From Scybalousia_A sp964639765 (GTDB lineage: Bacteria; Bacteroidota; Bacteroidia; Bacteroidales; P3): 64,000 bases of DNA. This document shows, piece after piece, positions 44,379 through 53,203 of this stretch. Position 1 is the stretch's first letter, and each line of letters begins with the position of its first letter. The stretch lies in the NCBI GenBank assembly GCA_964639765.1, contig CAZXEN010000007.1, positions 1 through 64,000 on the forward strand, read 5' to 3'. Below the pieces are notes generated by a model. It had not been told where the DNA came from, did not search any database, and saw only the letters and a program-made list of their open reading frames with translations. The position numbers were made by a program, and so were the translations under genes.

Positions 44379-45353
44379 ATGTATAGTTTAAAAGAATTAC
44401 AAAACAAGGTTATAGATATAATAGATGACAAGAGATTTGAAAAAAGCCCATTGAGTTTATATGAACCAATAGACTATGCCATGCATCAGGGAGGCAAAAG
44501 AATAAGACCTTTGTTGGTGTTGTTGGCAACAAATATGTTTACAGACGACATAGAAGAAGCAAAATACCCCGCTCTTGCAGTGGAGTTGTTGCATAACTTT
44601 ACCTTGGTTCATGATGATATTATGGATGCTTCACCTCTTCGTAGAGGTAAGCCTACTGTTTATCAGAAATATGGTACAAACAAAGCTATACTTGCAGGAG
44701 ATGTTATTTATGCTATGGTATATGAGCAGATAATGAACTGTTCCAAAGAGAAAATACCTCAATTAGTCAAGACACTTACTTCTGTATTGATAGAAGTTTG
44801 TGAAGGACAGGCCTACGATATTGAATTTGAAACAAGAAATGATGTAAGTATCAAGGAATATCTTACAATGATAAGCCTAAAGACAGGAATATTGCTTGCA
44901 GGGTCATTGAAACTTGGAGCAATAGTTGCCGATACATCAAAGGAAAATATGAACCTTTTGTCAGAGGCAGGCTTATATATAGGTATAGCCTTTCAGTTGC
45001 AAGACGATGTTTTGGACTGTTGGAGCGATTTGCAGTCTTTTGGCAAAGTATCCGGCACAGACATAGCAGACAATAAAAAAACCATACTTTATTTAACAGC
45101 TTTGGCAAAAGCAGACCCAGAAGACCGACAGCGTTTAATGGAGTTATACACAGAGAAAAATACAGATGTTCAAAAGAAAATACTTGCTGTAAAGAATATA
45201 TTTGAGAAATACGAGGTAAGAAAAGACGTGGAGGCTTTGGTAAAACAATATTCAGACAAAGCCATAGAATGTGTTGAAAAAATAGATGTAGCGCAAGCAA
45301 GAAAACAAAACCTTATAGAACTTGTCAATACCCTTTTAAACAGAAACAAATAA
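44379..45353 (+). CDS. Polyprenyl diphosphate synthase
   Basis: A 324-residue trans-prenyltransferase. The first Asp-rich motif is HDDIMDASPLRRGKPT (DDxxD), the second QDDVLDCWSD. GKRIRPLL near residue 40 binds the allylic substrate. Such enzymes make the side chain of menaquinone; menG in this window (52058) works on the same molecule. Chain length cannot be read with certainty. A nucleoside phosphorylase gene follows after 1 base. Confidence 0.92.
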   Translation: MYSLKELQNKVIDIIDDKRFEKSPLSLYEPIDYAMHQGGKRIRPLLVLLATNMFTDDIEEAKYPALAVELLHNFTLVHDDIMDASPLRRGKPTVYQKYGTNKAILAGDVIYAMVYEQIMNCSKEKIPQLVKTLTSVLIEVCEGQAYDIEFETRNDVSIKEYLTMISLKTGILLAGSLKLGAIVADTSKENMNLLSEAGLYIGIAFQLQDDVLDCWSDLQSFGKVSGTDIADNKKTILYLTALAKADPEDRQRLMELYTEKNTDVQKKILAVKNIFEKYEVRKDVEALVKQYSDKAIECVEKIDVAQARKQNLIELVNTLLNRNK

Positions 45354-45354
45354 T

Positions 45355-46227
45355 ATGACAGACGACAAACTTAAAGCATCGGAACTTACTCTTGCTTCAG
45401 ACGGAAGCCTTTATCATATACGGCTTTTTCCTGAAGAGTTGGCAGACAATGTTATTCTGGTAGGAGATCCTGCACGTGTAGAAAATGTAAGCAGTTTCTT
45501 TTCTACTGTGGAAGTAAAGAAGAGCAACAGAGAGATAACTGCACATACAGGATTGTACAAAGGCAAGAGAGTTACCGCTATTTCCACAGGTATGGGCGTT
45601 GATAATATAGATATAGTCCTTACTGAATTGGACGCCTGCAAGAACATAAATCTTGAAACACGGCAAGTAAAACAAGAGAAAACCTCTCTTAATCTTATAC
45701 GCCTTGGGACCACAGGGGCTCTGCAAAAAGACATGGATATAAACACCTATGTTTGCAGTGAATATGTTGTAGGCATAGATGGAATGATGTGGTTCTATGA
45801 TTTGGAACACGATGTTGTGGAAGAAGATTTACAATATTCTTTTATCAACTTTATGGATTGGAATGCCTTGCTGCCTGTTCCTTATGGAGCAAAAGCATCA
45901 CAAGAACTGTTGGACAGGCTTGCTTTTGACATAAGAAAAGGAATAACCATAACTGCTCCAGGTTTCTATGGACCACAAGGCAGGCAACTTCGCTTGTCAC
46001 TTAGAGACAATACTATCAATGCCCGTCTGCCTTTGTTTTCTTATAAAAACGTTCCCACAACCAACTATGAGATGGAAACTTCTGCTCTCTATTGTTTAGG
46101 CAAGAGTCTTGGACATAAAGTCTTGACGATATGCAATGTTGTTGCCAACCGAGAACAAGGCTCTTTTGCCAAAGACTATCACCAGTCAATGAATACTCTT
46201 ATAGAAACCGTCCTACAAAGATTGTAA
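45355..46227 (+). CDS. Nucleoside phosphorylase (uridine phosphorylase-like)
   Basis: A 290-residue PNP/UDP-family protein that would split nucleosides with phosphate. Motifs are VILVGDPARVENV, ISTGMGVDNIDIVLTEL, LIRLGTTGALQ and the substrate-site NYEMETSALYCLG. Whether uridine or a purine nucleoside is the substrate is uncertain, but the start and end resemble uridine phosphorylase. It sits in a close-packed series from 44379 to 47085. Confidence 0.9.
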   Translation: MTDDKLKASELTLASDGSLYHIRLFPEELADNVILVGDPARVENVSSFFSTVEVKKSNREITAHTGLYKGKRVTAISTGMGVDNIDIVLTELDACKNINLETRQVKQEKTSLNLIRLGTTGALQKDMDINTYVCSEYVVGIDGMMWFYDLEHDVVEEDLQYSFINFMDWNALLPVPYGAKASQELLDRLAFDIRKGITITAPGFYGPQGRQLRLSLRDNTINARLPLFSYKNVPTTNYEMETSALYCLGKSLGHKVLTICNVVANREQGSFAKDYHQSMNTLIETVLQRL

Positions 46228-46228
46228 T

Positions 46229-46540
46229 ATGAAGATAAAAAACATCATATCTCTTTTGCTTCTTCTTTTCTTGTTCTCTTGCTCAGAAAACAAGGATAAA
46301 ACCCTCCCAAAAGTCAGCATACCGCCAGAAACGATGATAAACATTCTCACCGATATATCAAAGGCAGAACGTATGACTATGGATAATAACCTCAACAAAG
46401 CAGAGAGACAACAACTGTTGCAGTCCTATAAGTCAAGCATACTAAAACATTATGGAGTCTCACGGGAAGATTATGACAAAGACCTGCAAACCTATCTGGA
46501 CAATCCACACCTTATGCAGACAATAACAAAACAGCTATGA
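46229..46540 (+). CDS. DUF4296 lipoprotein
   Basis: A 103-residue small lipoprotein with a lipobox LFSC (Cys18) after a Leu-rich signal. The rest (IPPETMINILTDISKAERM ... HYGVSREDYDKDLQTYL) matches the DUF4296 family found in Bacteroidota, function unknown. It starts 1 base after the phosphorylase gene and its stop overlaps the tsaC start as ATGA. Confidence 0.88.
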   Translation: MKIKNIISLLLLLFLFSCSENKDKTLPKVSIPPETMINILTDISKAERMTMDNNLNKAERQQLLQSYKSSILKHYGVSREDYDKDLQTYLDNPHLMQTITKQL

Positions 46541-47085
46541 CTAAAGAAGCAGAAATACTCAAATCAGGCAAACTTTTAATCTACCCCACCGACACCATCT
46601 GGGGCATAGGCTGCGATGCCAGAAACGTCTCCGCCATAGAAAGGATAAAAGCGATAAAAGGCAGGGACAAAGACAAAAGCTTTATCGTCCTTGTCAAGGA
46701 TATGCAGATGCTTCTGGAATATGTGGAGAACATACCCCCACAGACAATGCACATTCTGGAAGAACGCCAAGGACTTCCCACCACCATACTCTATCACAAT
46801 GTAAGGCATCTTCCCCTAAGACATCTTTCGTCCAATGAATACTTGGGTATCCGTATAGCAGAGACATTTTTTATGCAACATCTCTTTGACCTCTTCCCCT
46901 ATCCCGTTGTCAGTTCTTCTGCCAATTTCTCAGGCAAAGCCTCTCCCAAAAACTTTATGGAGATAGACAAAGACTTTCTTGCCAAAGCAGACTATGTCAG
47001 CACCTATCACAGGGAAGACCTCACCAAAGCTCTACCCTCTTCAATCTTTAGAATAAAAAATAATCAAATAGAACAAATAAGATAA
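46537..47085 (+). CDS. tsaC: Threonylcarbamoyl-AMP synthase (Sua5/YrdC family)
   Basis: A 182-residue single YrdC domain that makes threonylcarbamoyl-adenylate for the t6A modification of tRNA. Motifs are IYPTDTIWGIGCDA, KAIKGRDKDKSFIVLV and SSSANFSGKAS. It is short, lacking the extra C-terminal domain of the Sua5 form. The start overlaps the DUF4296 gene by 4 bases (ATGA). Confidence 0.92.
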   Translation: MTKEAEILKSGKLLIYPTDTIWGIGCDARNVSAIERIKAIKGRDKDKSFIVLVKDMQMLLEYVENIPPQTMHILEERQGLPTTILYHNVRHLPLRHLSSNEYLGIRIAETFFMQHLFDLFPYPVVSSSANFSGKASPKNFMEIDKDFLAKADYVSTYHREDLTKALPSSIFRIKNNQIEQIR

Positions 47086-47096
47086 TACTTTGAATT

Positions 47097-47669
47097 ATGA
47101 AAAATATTGCTTTGTTTGCATCTGGAAACGGAACGAATGTTCAGCAGATTACAGAATATTTTGAAGGTAAAAAGGATATAAATGTTTCTTGTGTAATTGT
47201 CAACAGAAAAAATATCTATGTGATACAAAGGGCGAAGAATCTGGGACTGGACTGTTTTTATTTCAGCAGGAAAGATTTCTACAATTCCGACCATGTTGTC
47301 AATCTTTTAAAAGAAAGAAGGATAGATTTTATTGTTCTTGCAGGATTTTTGTGGCTTGTTCCGGAAAATATACTGTCTGCATACAACAACAAGATAATAA
47401 ATATCCACCCTGCCTTGTTGCCAAAATATGGCGGCAAAGGAATGTATGGACACAATGTGCATGAAGCGGTGATAAAAGCAAAAGAAAAAGAAAGCGGCAT
47501 AACAGTACATTATGTTAATGAGAGATACGACAGTGGAGATATAATATTTCAGGCAAAATGTTCTGTCACACAGCAAGACGATGCAGACTCTCTGGCAGAG
47601 AAAATACATCTGTTGGAAAAAGAACATTTTCCTAAGGTTATAGAAAAGGTAATAAACAATACATTATAA
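47097..47669 (+). CDS. purN: GAR transformylase PurN
   Basis: A 190-residue phosphoribosylglycinamide formyltransferase, third step of purine synthesis, using 10-formyl-tetrahydrofolate. It starts FASGNGTNVQQI and has the catalytic Asn-His in NIHPALLPKYGG and the Asp in YDSGDIIFQ. It follows tsaC by 11 bases and precedes prfB by 12. Confidence 0.95.
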   Translation: MKNIALFASGNGTNVQQITEYFEGKKDINVSCVIVNRKNIYVIQRAKNLGLDCFYFSRKDFYNSDHVVNLLKERRIDFIVLAGFLWLVPENILSAYNNKIINIHPALLPKYGGKGMYGHNVHEAVIKAKEKESGITVHYVNERYDSGDIIFQAKCSVTQQDDADSLAEKIHLLEKEHFPKVIEKVINNTL

Positions 47670-47681
47670 CAACAAAAAACT

Positions 47682-48768
47682 ATGACAATAGAAGAAACTA
47701 TCAAAGATTTTGACCTTAGAGTGCAAGATCTATGGAGGTGTCTTTGACATCGCAAAGAAAGAAAAAGAGATAGCAGAGAAACAAGTTATCACAGAGCAGG
47801 CAGATTTTTGGTCTGACAGCAAGAAAGCAGAAAGTTTGTTGAAAGACTTGGCTGGAATCAAAGACATTGTAGCTGCTTACAAACAAGTAAAGGAATCTTT
47901 TGATGATTTGGTTGTTTTGAAAGAATTTTTTGATGCTGGCGAAGCAGAGGAAAAAGAACTAAACGACCAGATTTCTCTTACACAAAAGCAAATAGAAGAC
48001 CTGGAATTCAAGAAAATGCTTGGCAACGAGGAAGACAAACTTTCTTGTATGCTGACGATTAACTCAGGAGCAGGAGGAACTGAAAGCTGTGACTGGGTTT
48101 CCATGCTGATGCGAATGTATGTCCGTTGGGCAGAAAGAAGTGGTTTCAAGGTAGAAGAAGTTGCTTCACAAGAGGGTGATGTTGCAGGACTAAAAAACGT
48201 TACCTTGGAAATCACAGGACAATATTGTTACGGTTATCTTAAAGGAGAGAACGGAGTACATCGCCTTGTCAGACTTTCTCCTTTTGATGCAGCCAACAAA
48301 AGGCATACTTCTTTTGCCTCTGTCTATGTTTATCCCATAGTAGATGAAAATATTGAGATAAATATCAATCCTGCCGATATAGAATGGGACACTTTCCGTT
48401 CAGGAGGTCCCGGAGGTCAGAACGTAAATAAAGTAGAAACTGCTGTACGGTTACACTATAAGCCAGAAAACATAATCATAGAATGCCAGCAGACACGTTC
48501 CCAACTTCAAAACAGAGAAAAAGCAATGCAGATGCTTAGAAGCCAGCTTTATGAAATGGAACTAAGAAAAAAACAGGAGAAGATAGCGGAGATAGAAGCA
48601 GGGAAAAAGCGTGTGGAATGGGGTTCTCAAATACGTTCATACGTTCTTCATCCTTATCATATGGTAAAAGACCTTAGAACAAGTTTTGAAACTTCGGACA
48701 CCAACGATGTTTTGGACGGAGGATTAGACGGTTTTATCAAATCATATCTAATGCAGTTCGGTGGATAA
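47682..48768 (+). CDS. prfB: Peptide chain release factor 2, with programmed +1 frameshift
   Basis: RF2 recognises UGA and UAA stop codons. The gene starts at 47682 with a short frame of 21 codons that ends at an in-frame TGA (45 bases into the 47.7-kb block, 47745-47747). The site reads AGG TGT CTT TGA C: an SD-like GGAGG upstream and a CTT-T slip, as in the classical RF2 frameshift. Skipping T at 47745 joins to the main frame (47746-48768), giving about 361 residues. The main frame has SPFDAANKRHTSF and the GGQ loop in RSGGPGGQNVNK. RF2 thereby regulates itself: low RF2 favours shifting. Confidence 0.97.
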
Positions 48769-48796
48769 AAAATATAATACCGTAAAAATCTTTACA

Positions 48797-48829
48797 AAAA
48801 CCAAAGAAACATTGTCTCTTTGGTTTTGT
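48797..48829 (+). terminator. Terminator after prfB
   Basis: ACCAAAGA (48800-48807) pairs with TCTTTGGT (48817-48824), with A before and T after, so the stem extends to about 11 bases. It lies 28 bases after the prfB stop. Confidence 0.8.
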
Positions 48830-48979
48830 TCTGCTTTGTGAAAGAGGGTATATGAATATTGGTTTTTTATACTTGAGAGAGAAAAAAGACTTTTCTCTTT
48901 TGTCCTTGTTTGGTTGTTGTAAAACAGCACTGGGTGGAATATTTTCTGCCTTGTTTTCTCTGTTGTCAGATATTTTATT

Positions 48980-48987
48980 TACTTTTG
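48980..48987 (+). promoter_or_regulatory. Promoter -7 element for the TSCPD gene
   Basis: TACTTTTG followed by CAG, 29 bases before the start at 49017. It argues against the long frame beginning at 48852. Confidence 0.6.
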
Positions 48988-49016
48988 CAGTTGAAAATAA
49001 TACCATTAAACAGATT

Positions 49017-49286
49017 ATGAACTATACACACAAGACATTCGGAACCTGTTCCCAATTTATAGATATAGAATTAGAGTATAACAAAATAAAGAAAGTTAAT
49101 TTCATCGGTGGTTGTCACGGCAATACACAAGGAGTAAGTATTTTGGTGAAAGGTATGGATGTAAAGGAGGCTATCTCCCGTTTGAAAGGTATTCGTTGCA
49201 GAAACAAAGAGACTTCCTGCCCAGACCAGCTTGCATTGGGGTTGGAGAATGCTTTAAGACAGATGGAACAAAACAATAATAAATAA
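49017..49286 (+). CDS. TSCPD-domain protein
   Basis: An 89-residue protein named for its motif TSCPDQLALGLENAL near the C-terminus, with GGCHGNTQGVS in the middle and two further Cys (GTCSQF, IRCRN). The same domain occurs at the end of some ribonucleotide reductases, but free-standing copies have no settled function. The start at 49017 follows a promoter element; the preceding 55 codons of open frame are not included. The thioesterase gene follows after 5 bases. Confidence 0.88.
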   Translation: MNYTHKTFGTCSQFIDIELEYNKIKKVNFIGGCHGNTQGVSILVKGMDVKEAISRLKGIRCRNKETSCPDQLALGLENALRQMEQNNNK

Positions 49287-49291
49287 ACACT

Positions 49292-49681
49292 ATGGAAGAA
49301 AATCAAATTCCTGCTGGAATAAAAGAAACACAATCTTATGTTGTAACAAGTGAAGACACTGCCATAAATCAAAAAAGTGGTGAGGTAAATGTCCTTGGGA
49401 CTCCTCGTCTGTTAGCAATGATGGAGGAAGTATCCTACAAAAGTGTGGCAAAATACCTGCCAAAGGGGAATGTCAGCGTTGGTTTCCAAATGAATATCCA
49501 ACATCTTAAACCGTCGTTTGTAGGGGAAACAATAATTGTAGAAAGTTCCTTGGAAAAGCAAGAAGACAGAAAACTTTTCTTTAGTCTTGTCTGCAGGAAT
49601 GGGCAGGGAGAAGTTGTAGGGCAGGGAGAGTGTGTGAGAGTAATGGTGGATGAAACACGATTTGAAAACAGAAAAAAATAA
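49292..49681 (+). CDS. Hot-dog thioesterase, fluoroacetyl-CoA-thioesterase-like
   Basis: A 129-residue hot-dog-fold protein. The helix LLAMMEEVSYKSVAKYLPKG with Glu near residue 47, and the strand SVGFQMNIQHLKPSFVGETI, match the FlK-like thioesterase family. The acyl-CoA substrate is unknown. It lies in a close series with the TSCPD and methyltransferase genes. Confidence 0.85.
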   Translation: MEENQIPAGIKETQSYVVTSEDTAINQKSGEVNVLGTPRLLAMMEEVSYKSVAKYLPKGNVSVGFQMNIQHLKPSFVGETIIVESSLEKQEDRKLFFSLVCRNGQGEVVGQGECVRVMVDETRFENRKK

Positions 49682-49689
49682 AACTTATA

Positions 49690-50850
49690 ATGGAAGAATT
49701 TACAATGGTAGCCAAAACAATGTATGGACTGGAAGATGTTTTGGCAAAGGAAATAGAATCTCTTGGAGGCAAGAACATACAAAAACTAAGACGAGCCGTA
49801 AGTTTTACAGGCAATATGAGAACTCTTTACCGTATGAACTATGCTTTGCGTACAGCTCTTTGTATACTAAAACCCATTATGGATTTCACAGCAAACAATG
49901 AAAAAGAACTGTATGACAACATCTATAAGTTTGCATGGGAGAAGCTAATGAACCCGGATGGTACTCTTGTGATAGATTCTTCTGTTAGCAGCAAGGTTTT
50001 CAATCATTCCCTGTATGTTTCACAAAAAACAAAAGATGCAATTTGTGACAGATTCAGAAAAATGTTTCTTCATCGTCCAAGTGTGGATAAAGAAAATCCG
50101 GATATAAGGATAGATATTCATATTGGAGACAGACATGTTACTGTTTCCCTAAACTCCTCCGGCGAGAGTTTATTCAAGCGTGGTTACAGACTTGCCACAG
50201 GAGAGGCTCCTTTGAACGAAGTTACTGCAGCAGGACTTATACAGTTGAGCGGATGGGGAAAAGACTGCAACTTCTATGACCCTATGTGTGGAAGTGGAAC
50301 GATAGCCATTGAAGCTGCCATGTATGCAAACGATATTCCAGCGCAGTATTATAGAAAAGATTTTGCTTTTAAGAAATGGTCTGAGTTCAATTCTGTTGAA
50401 TGGAAACTTGTAAAAGAGGAAGAAGACAGAAAAATCTCTGAATGTGAATATGATATCTGGGCAAGTGATGTTTCAGGAGAAGCAATAAGGATTGCAACAG
50501 AGAACATAACCAAGGCCCGTTTGCAGCATGATATACATCTTTTCAGGGCAGCAATGGAAGAAGGTCAAAAGCCTGAAGGAAAATGTTTAGTTATTATGAA
50601 TCCTCCTTACGGAGAACGCTTGGAAGTAGATGATATCGTTGCTCTTTATGAAAGAATAGGAGACACATTCAAGCAAAAATACCAAGATTGTGAAGCTTAT
50701 GTTCTTTCTTCTGATATCTTTGCACTGAAGAAAATAGGATTAAGACCTTCCCGTAAGATAGAAATCTATAACGGGAACCTAGAATGCAGACTATTTAAAT
50801 TTGAAATGTATTCCGGCAGCAAGAAAGCAAAATACCAGACTCAGGAATAG
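49690..50850 (+). CDS. THUMP-domain RNA methyltransferase (RlmL-N/YpsC-like)
   Basis: A 386-residue methyltransferase with an N-terminal THUMP RNA-binding region (about 1-165) and a Rossmann methylase domain. The SAM site is FYDPMCGSGTIAIEAAMYA, and the catalytic motif NPPYGERL indicates N2-guanine methylation, as in RlmL for 23S rRNA. It converges on the alkaline phosphatase gene. Confidence 0.93.
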   Translation: MEEFTMVAKTMYGLEDVLAKEIESLGGKNIQKLRRAVSFTGNMRTLYRMNYALRTALCILKPIMDFTANNEKELYDNIYKFAWEKLMNPDGTLVIDSSVSSKVFNHSLYVSQKTKDAICDRFRKMFLHRPSVDKENPDIRIDIHIGDRHVTVSLNSSGESLFKRGYRLATGEAPLNEVTAAGLIQLSGWGKDCNFYDPMCGSGTIAIEAAMYANDIPAQYYRKDFAFKKWSEFNSVEWKLVKEEEDRKISECEYDIWASDVSGEAIRIATENITKARLQHDIHLFRAAMEEGQKPEGKCLVIMNPPYGERLEVDDIVALYERIGDTFKQKYQDCEAYVLSSDIFALKKIGLRPSRKIEIYNGNLECRLFKFEMYSGSKKAKYQTQE

Positions 50851-50903
50851 AAACAGACAGAATACAAGTCAGGGTAGAACGTCCAGCAGTTTGATAGGAT
50901 TTT

Positions 50904-51956
50904 CTACTCTTTTCTTATTGCTTTCATCATAAGATGAAACTGTTCGTTGTTTTGTATCACTCCATGAAAGCTTTCGCTGCCCGGTCCTTCAGCATATATG
51001 ATTATAGGAGCAGCAGTATGTCCTGTGGTAGTCCATTTACAGGTGTCCATATCCTTGCCTGCAACCGGAAGAGTCAAGCCTCCTGTTTCATGATCTGCAG
51101 TTACTATCACCAAAGTGTTCTTTTCTTTGCGGGCAAAATCAAGAGCAATGCCCACACAAGCATCAAAATCCAGTGCCTCGTCAATCATTTCAGTAAAATG
51201 ATTGTCGTGTGCCTGCATATCTATCTGGGAACCTTCAAGCATGATAAAGAAACCTTCCGGATTATTCTTAAAGCGGTCTATGGTTGTCTTCAAGGCTGTC
51301 TGCATTATCCTGCCTCTTTCTTTGTAAAGCGGAAGATGTTTTTCTGCAAAAAAGCCTGCTACCTTGTCAGTTCTTGTATTCAAAAGGTCTTTTTCATTGA
51401 AAACAACCTCATAACCCATCTTTCTTATTTCCGAAATCAGGTCTCTTTGGTCTTTTCTTTTGTCAAAATGCTTTCTTCCTCCACCCAAGAAGATGTCACA
51501 TTTGCCGTTAAGATAAAATTCTGCAATCTCTTCATACATTTCCCTGTCTTTTACATGTGCGATGTAAGATCCTGGAGTGGCATGGTTCAAATCACAGGAA
51601 ACAATAATTCCTGTTTTCTTTCCCATATCTTTACAAATCTCAAGCATGGAAGGAATAGGCATGGTATCTTTGTCAACGCCAATGGCACGATAGTAAGTTT
51701 TTTCTCCGCAGGCAATAGCGGTTCCTCCTGCTCCTGAATCTGTTACACGTCTGTCAGAACAGTTGGTTACAGACAAAGCAGTATGAGGCATGGTATAAAT
51801 ATTCAGAAATCTGTTGTTTGCTTCGTAAGCGGAATACAGTTGGGTAAGACCTGTGCCATCGCCTATCAGCACTATCACATTCTTGACTTGTTGTGCAGAA
51901 ATACCGCCTGCAACAACCAGAACAAAGGCGAAAAAGACTGTTTTTAAGTTTCTCAT
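50904..51956 (-). CDS. Exported alkaline phosphatase
   Basis: A 350-residue phosphatase with a signal peptide (about 1-21, ending GISAQ). The first metal-site motif is VIVLIGDGTGLTQL; the nucleophile Ser is in VTDSGAGGTAIACG. Metal ligands continue with NHATPGSYIAHV, SQIDMQAHDNH, TADHETGG and TGHTAAPI. It is shorter than E. coli PhoA. It acts outside the inner membrane and has its own promoter element at 51982-51989. Confidence 0.93.
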   Translation of the reverse strand: MRNLKTVFFAFVLVVAGGISAQQVKNVIVLIGDGTGLTQLYSAYEANNRFLNIYTMPHTALSVTNCSDRRVTDSGAGGTAIACGEKTYYRAIGVDKDTMPIPSMLEICKDMGKKTGIIVSCDLNHATPGSYIAHVKDREMYEEIAEFYLNGKCDIFLGGGRKHFDKRKDQRDLISEIRKMGYEVVFNEKDLLNTRTDKVAGFFAEKHLPLYKERGRIMQTALKTTIDRFKNNPEGFFIMLEGSQIDMQAHDNHFTEMIDEALDFDACVGIALDFARKEKNTLVIVTADHETGGLTLPVAGKDMDTCKWTTTGHTAAPIIIYAEGPGSESFHGVIQNNEQFHLMMKAIRKE

Positions 51957-51981
51957 GTTTTCTAACTGTTTTTTGAAAAAG

Positions 51982-51989
51982 CAAAATTA
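51982..51989 (-). promoter_or_regulatory. Promoter -7 element for alkaline phosphatase
   Basis: TAATTTTG followed by C on the minus strand, 25 bases before the start codon. No clear -33 box. Confidence 0.55.
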
Positions 51990-52057
51990 ATAATAATTTT
52001 TGATAAAAAGCGTTTTAGTGAAGGAATTTAACCAAGAATACAACAACAGGCCGCTTT

Positions 52058-52762
52058 ATGGAAGAAAAGAAAAACATTGGTTTTCTATTTGATAGGATAG
52101 CAAAGAAATATGACTTGTTAAATCATTTGCTTTCCCTGAATATAGACAAGGCATGGAGAAAAAAGGCGATACAAAGGCTGAGACCTTGTGAAAATCTTTT
52201 GGATATAGCCACAGGGACAGGTGATTTTGCCTTGGAAATCATAAGACAGAGAAAAGCAGACAAAGTTTTAGGCATAGATTTGTCAAAACAAATGCTCGCT
52301 ATAGGAAAAGAAAAGATAGCAAAGGCAGGCAAAGCAGATATTATTGCCCTTGAACAGGCAGATGTTGCTGCTCTTGGCTTTTCAGATGAGGTTTTTGATG
52401 CTGTCACTTGTGCTTTTGGAGTACGTAATTTTGCTGACCTTGACAAAGGACTAAGCGAAATGTACAGAGTTCTCAGACATAATGGTCAGATTGTTATTCT
52501 GGAATTTTCCTATCCAAGGAATTGTATTATAAAGTTTTTTTACAACATCTATTTTTCTTTTGTCCTGCCGCTTATTGGCAAACTTGTCAGCAAAGACAAG
52601 AAAGCATACGGATATCTTCCCAAAAGTGTCAAAGGGTTTATTCAAGGCGAAGAATTTGTAGATCATCTTGTTGGAGTCGGTTTCCAAAATCCTGAATACA
52701 AATATCTTTCTTTTGGAATCTGCACCATATATACGGCACAGAAGAAACAAGTTCCTGCTTGA
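52058..52762 (+). CDS. menG: Demethylmenaquinone methyltransferase
   Basis: A 234-residue UbiE/MenG-family SAM methyltransferase, the last step of menaquinone synthesis. Family signatures are YDLLNHLLSLNIDKAWRKKA, the SAM motif LDIATGTGDFALE, and AFGVRNFADLDKGLSEMYRVL. With the polyprenyl synthase at 44379 it fits a menaquinone-based respiratory chain. Confidence 0.95.
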   Translation: MEEKKNIGFLFDRIAKKYDLLNHLLSLNIDKAWRKKAIQRLRPCENLLDIATGTGDFALEIIRQRKADKVLGIDLSKQMLAIGKEKIAKAGKADIIALEQADVAALGFSDEVFDAVTCAFGVRNFADLDKGLSEMYRVLRHNGQIVILEFSYPRNCIIKFFYNIYFSFVLPLIGKLVSKDKKAYGYLPKSVKGFIQGEEFVDHLVGVGFQNPEYKYLSFGICTIYTAQKKQVPA

Positions 52763-52803
52763 TTTCTCTTGTTCTACGTGGCGCCGATTCTGCTTTTGTT
52801 TCC

Positions 52804-52929
52804 GCCACTTTTGAGTTAAAATTTGCCAATCTTCGTTTTCGTTGTGAAAAAAACTATTTTTTTGCATGAAAAAAATAGTTTTTTTTAGTCAAAAAAATAG
52901 TTTTTTTCGCCACAAAGATTTGAAGTGGC
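52804..52929. repeat. Nested inverted repeat upstream of mraZ
   Basis: GCCACTT (52804-52810) pairs with AAGTGGC (52923-52929). Inside, AATCTT-CG...TTGTG (52829-52846) pairs in part with CACAAAGATT (52911-52920). At the core an A-run/CTATTTTTTT arm (about 52845-52862) faces AAAAAAATAGTTTTTTTT (52868-52885), which is then repeated directly (52890-52907). The style resembles the dispersed family, but the words differ except for ATCTTCGTTTT. Confidence 0.7.
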
Positions 52930-53110
52930 AAAAATAAAACCTTAATCGGCAAAAACCGAATTTGATTTGGCAGAAAAACCCCGTCGTTTTCTTTCCCCAA
53001 AATTAAAGTCAGGGGAAAAGAATGTCCATGTTTTCCTGATTTTTTATGCTTTTTTGTTGAAGAAAATGCACTGGTGAAGTGTAACCTTTTAGGATAAAAA
53101 ACGTAAAATC

Positions 53111-53172
53111 TGGAAAATTTTGGAAAAAATTAGTAAAAAATAGTAGTATTTTGGGAAAAATTAGTAATTTTG
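53111..53172 (+). promoter_or_regulatory. Phased boxes and -7 element upstream of mraZ (candidate MraZ operator)
   Basis: From 53111, boxes recur every 10 bases: TGGAA (53111), TGGAA (53121), TAGTA (53131), TAGTA (53141), then TTGGG (53151) and TTAGT (53161), each separated by A/T-only spacers. TAATTTTG (53165-53172) is a -7 element 32 bases before the mraZ start. MraZ proteins elsewhere repress their own operon by binding TGG-type direct repeats with 10-base period, so these are likely operator boxes. Confidence 0.6.
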
Positions 53173-53203
53173 TAGCAATTTTATAAAAGTAAAACTTTGA
53201 AAA

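Larger units (their letters stand above)
52763..53203. other. Leader region of the dcw cluster
   Basis: A 441-base gap without a gene. It holds a long nested inverted repeat (52804-52929), a CTTTCCCC/GGGGAAAAG hairpin (52991-53020), and the phased boxes and promoter element upstream of mraZ (53111-53172). Confidence 0.75.

Noticed and set aside
47710..47745. Start of prfB within the main frame
   Set aside because: The real start is at 47682 in the other frame, joined by the classical RF2 +1 frameshift.
48852..49016. 55-residue N-terminal extension of the TSCPD protein
   Set aside because: A TACTTTTGCAG promoter element lies inside it, and the known family begins at MNYTHKTFGTC.
52991..53020. 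Terminator for menG
   Set aside because: The CTTTCCCC/GGGGAAAAG hairpin is 230 bases after menG and has no T-run on either strand after it.
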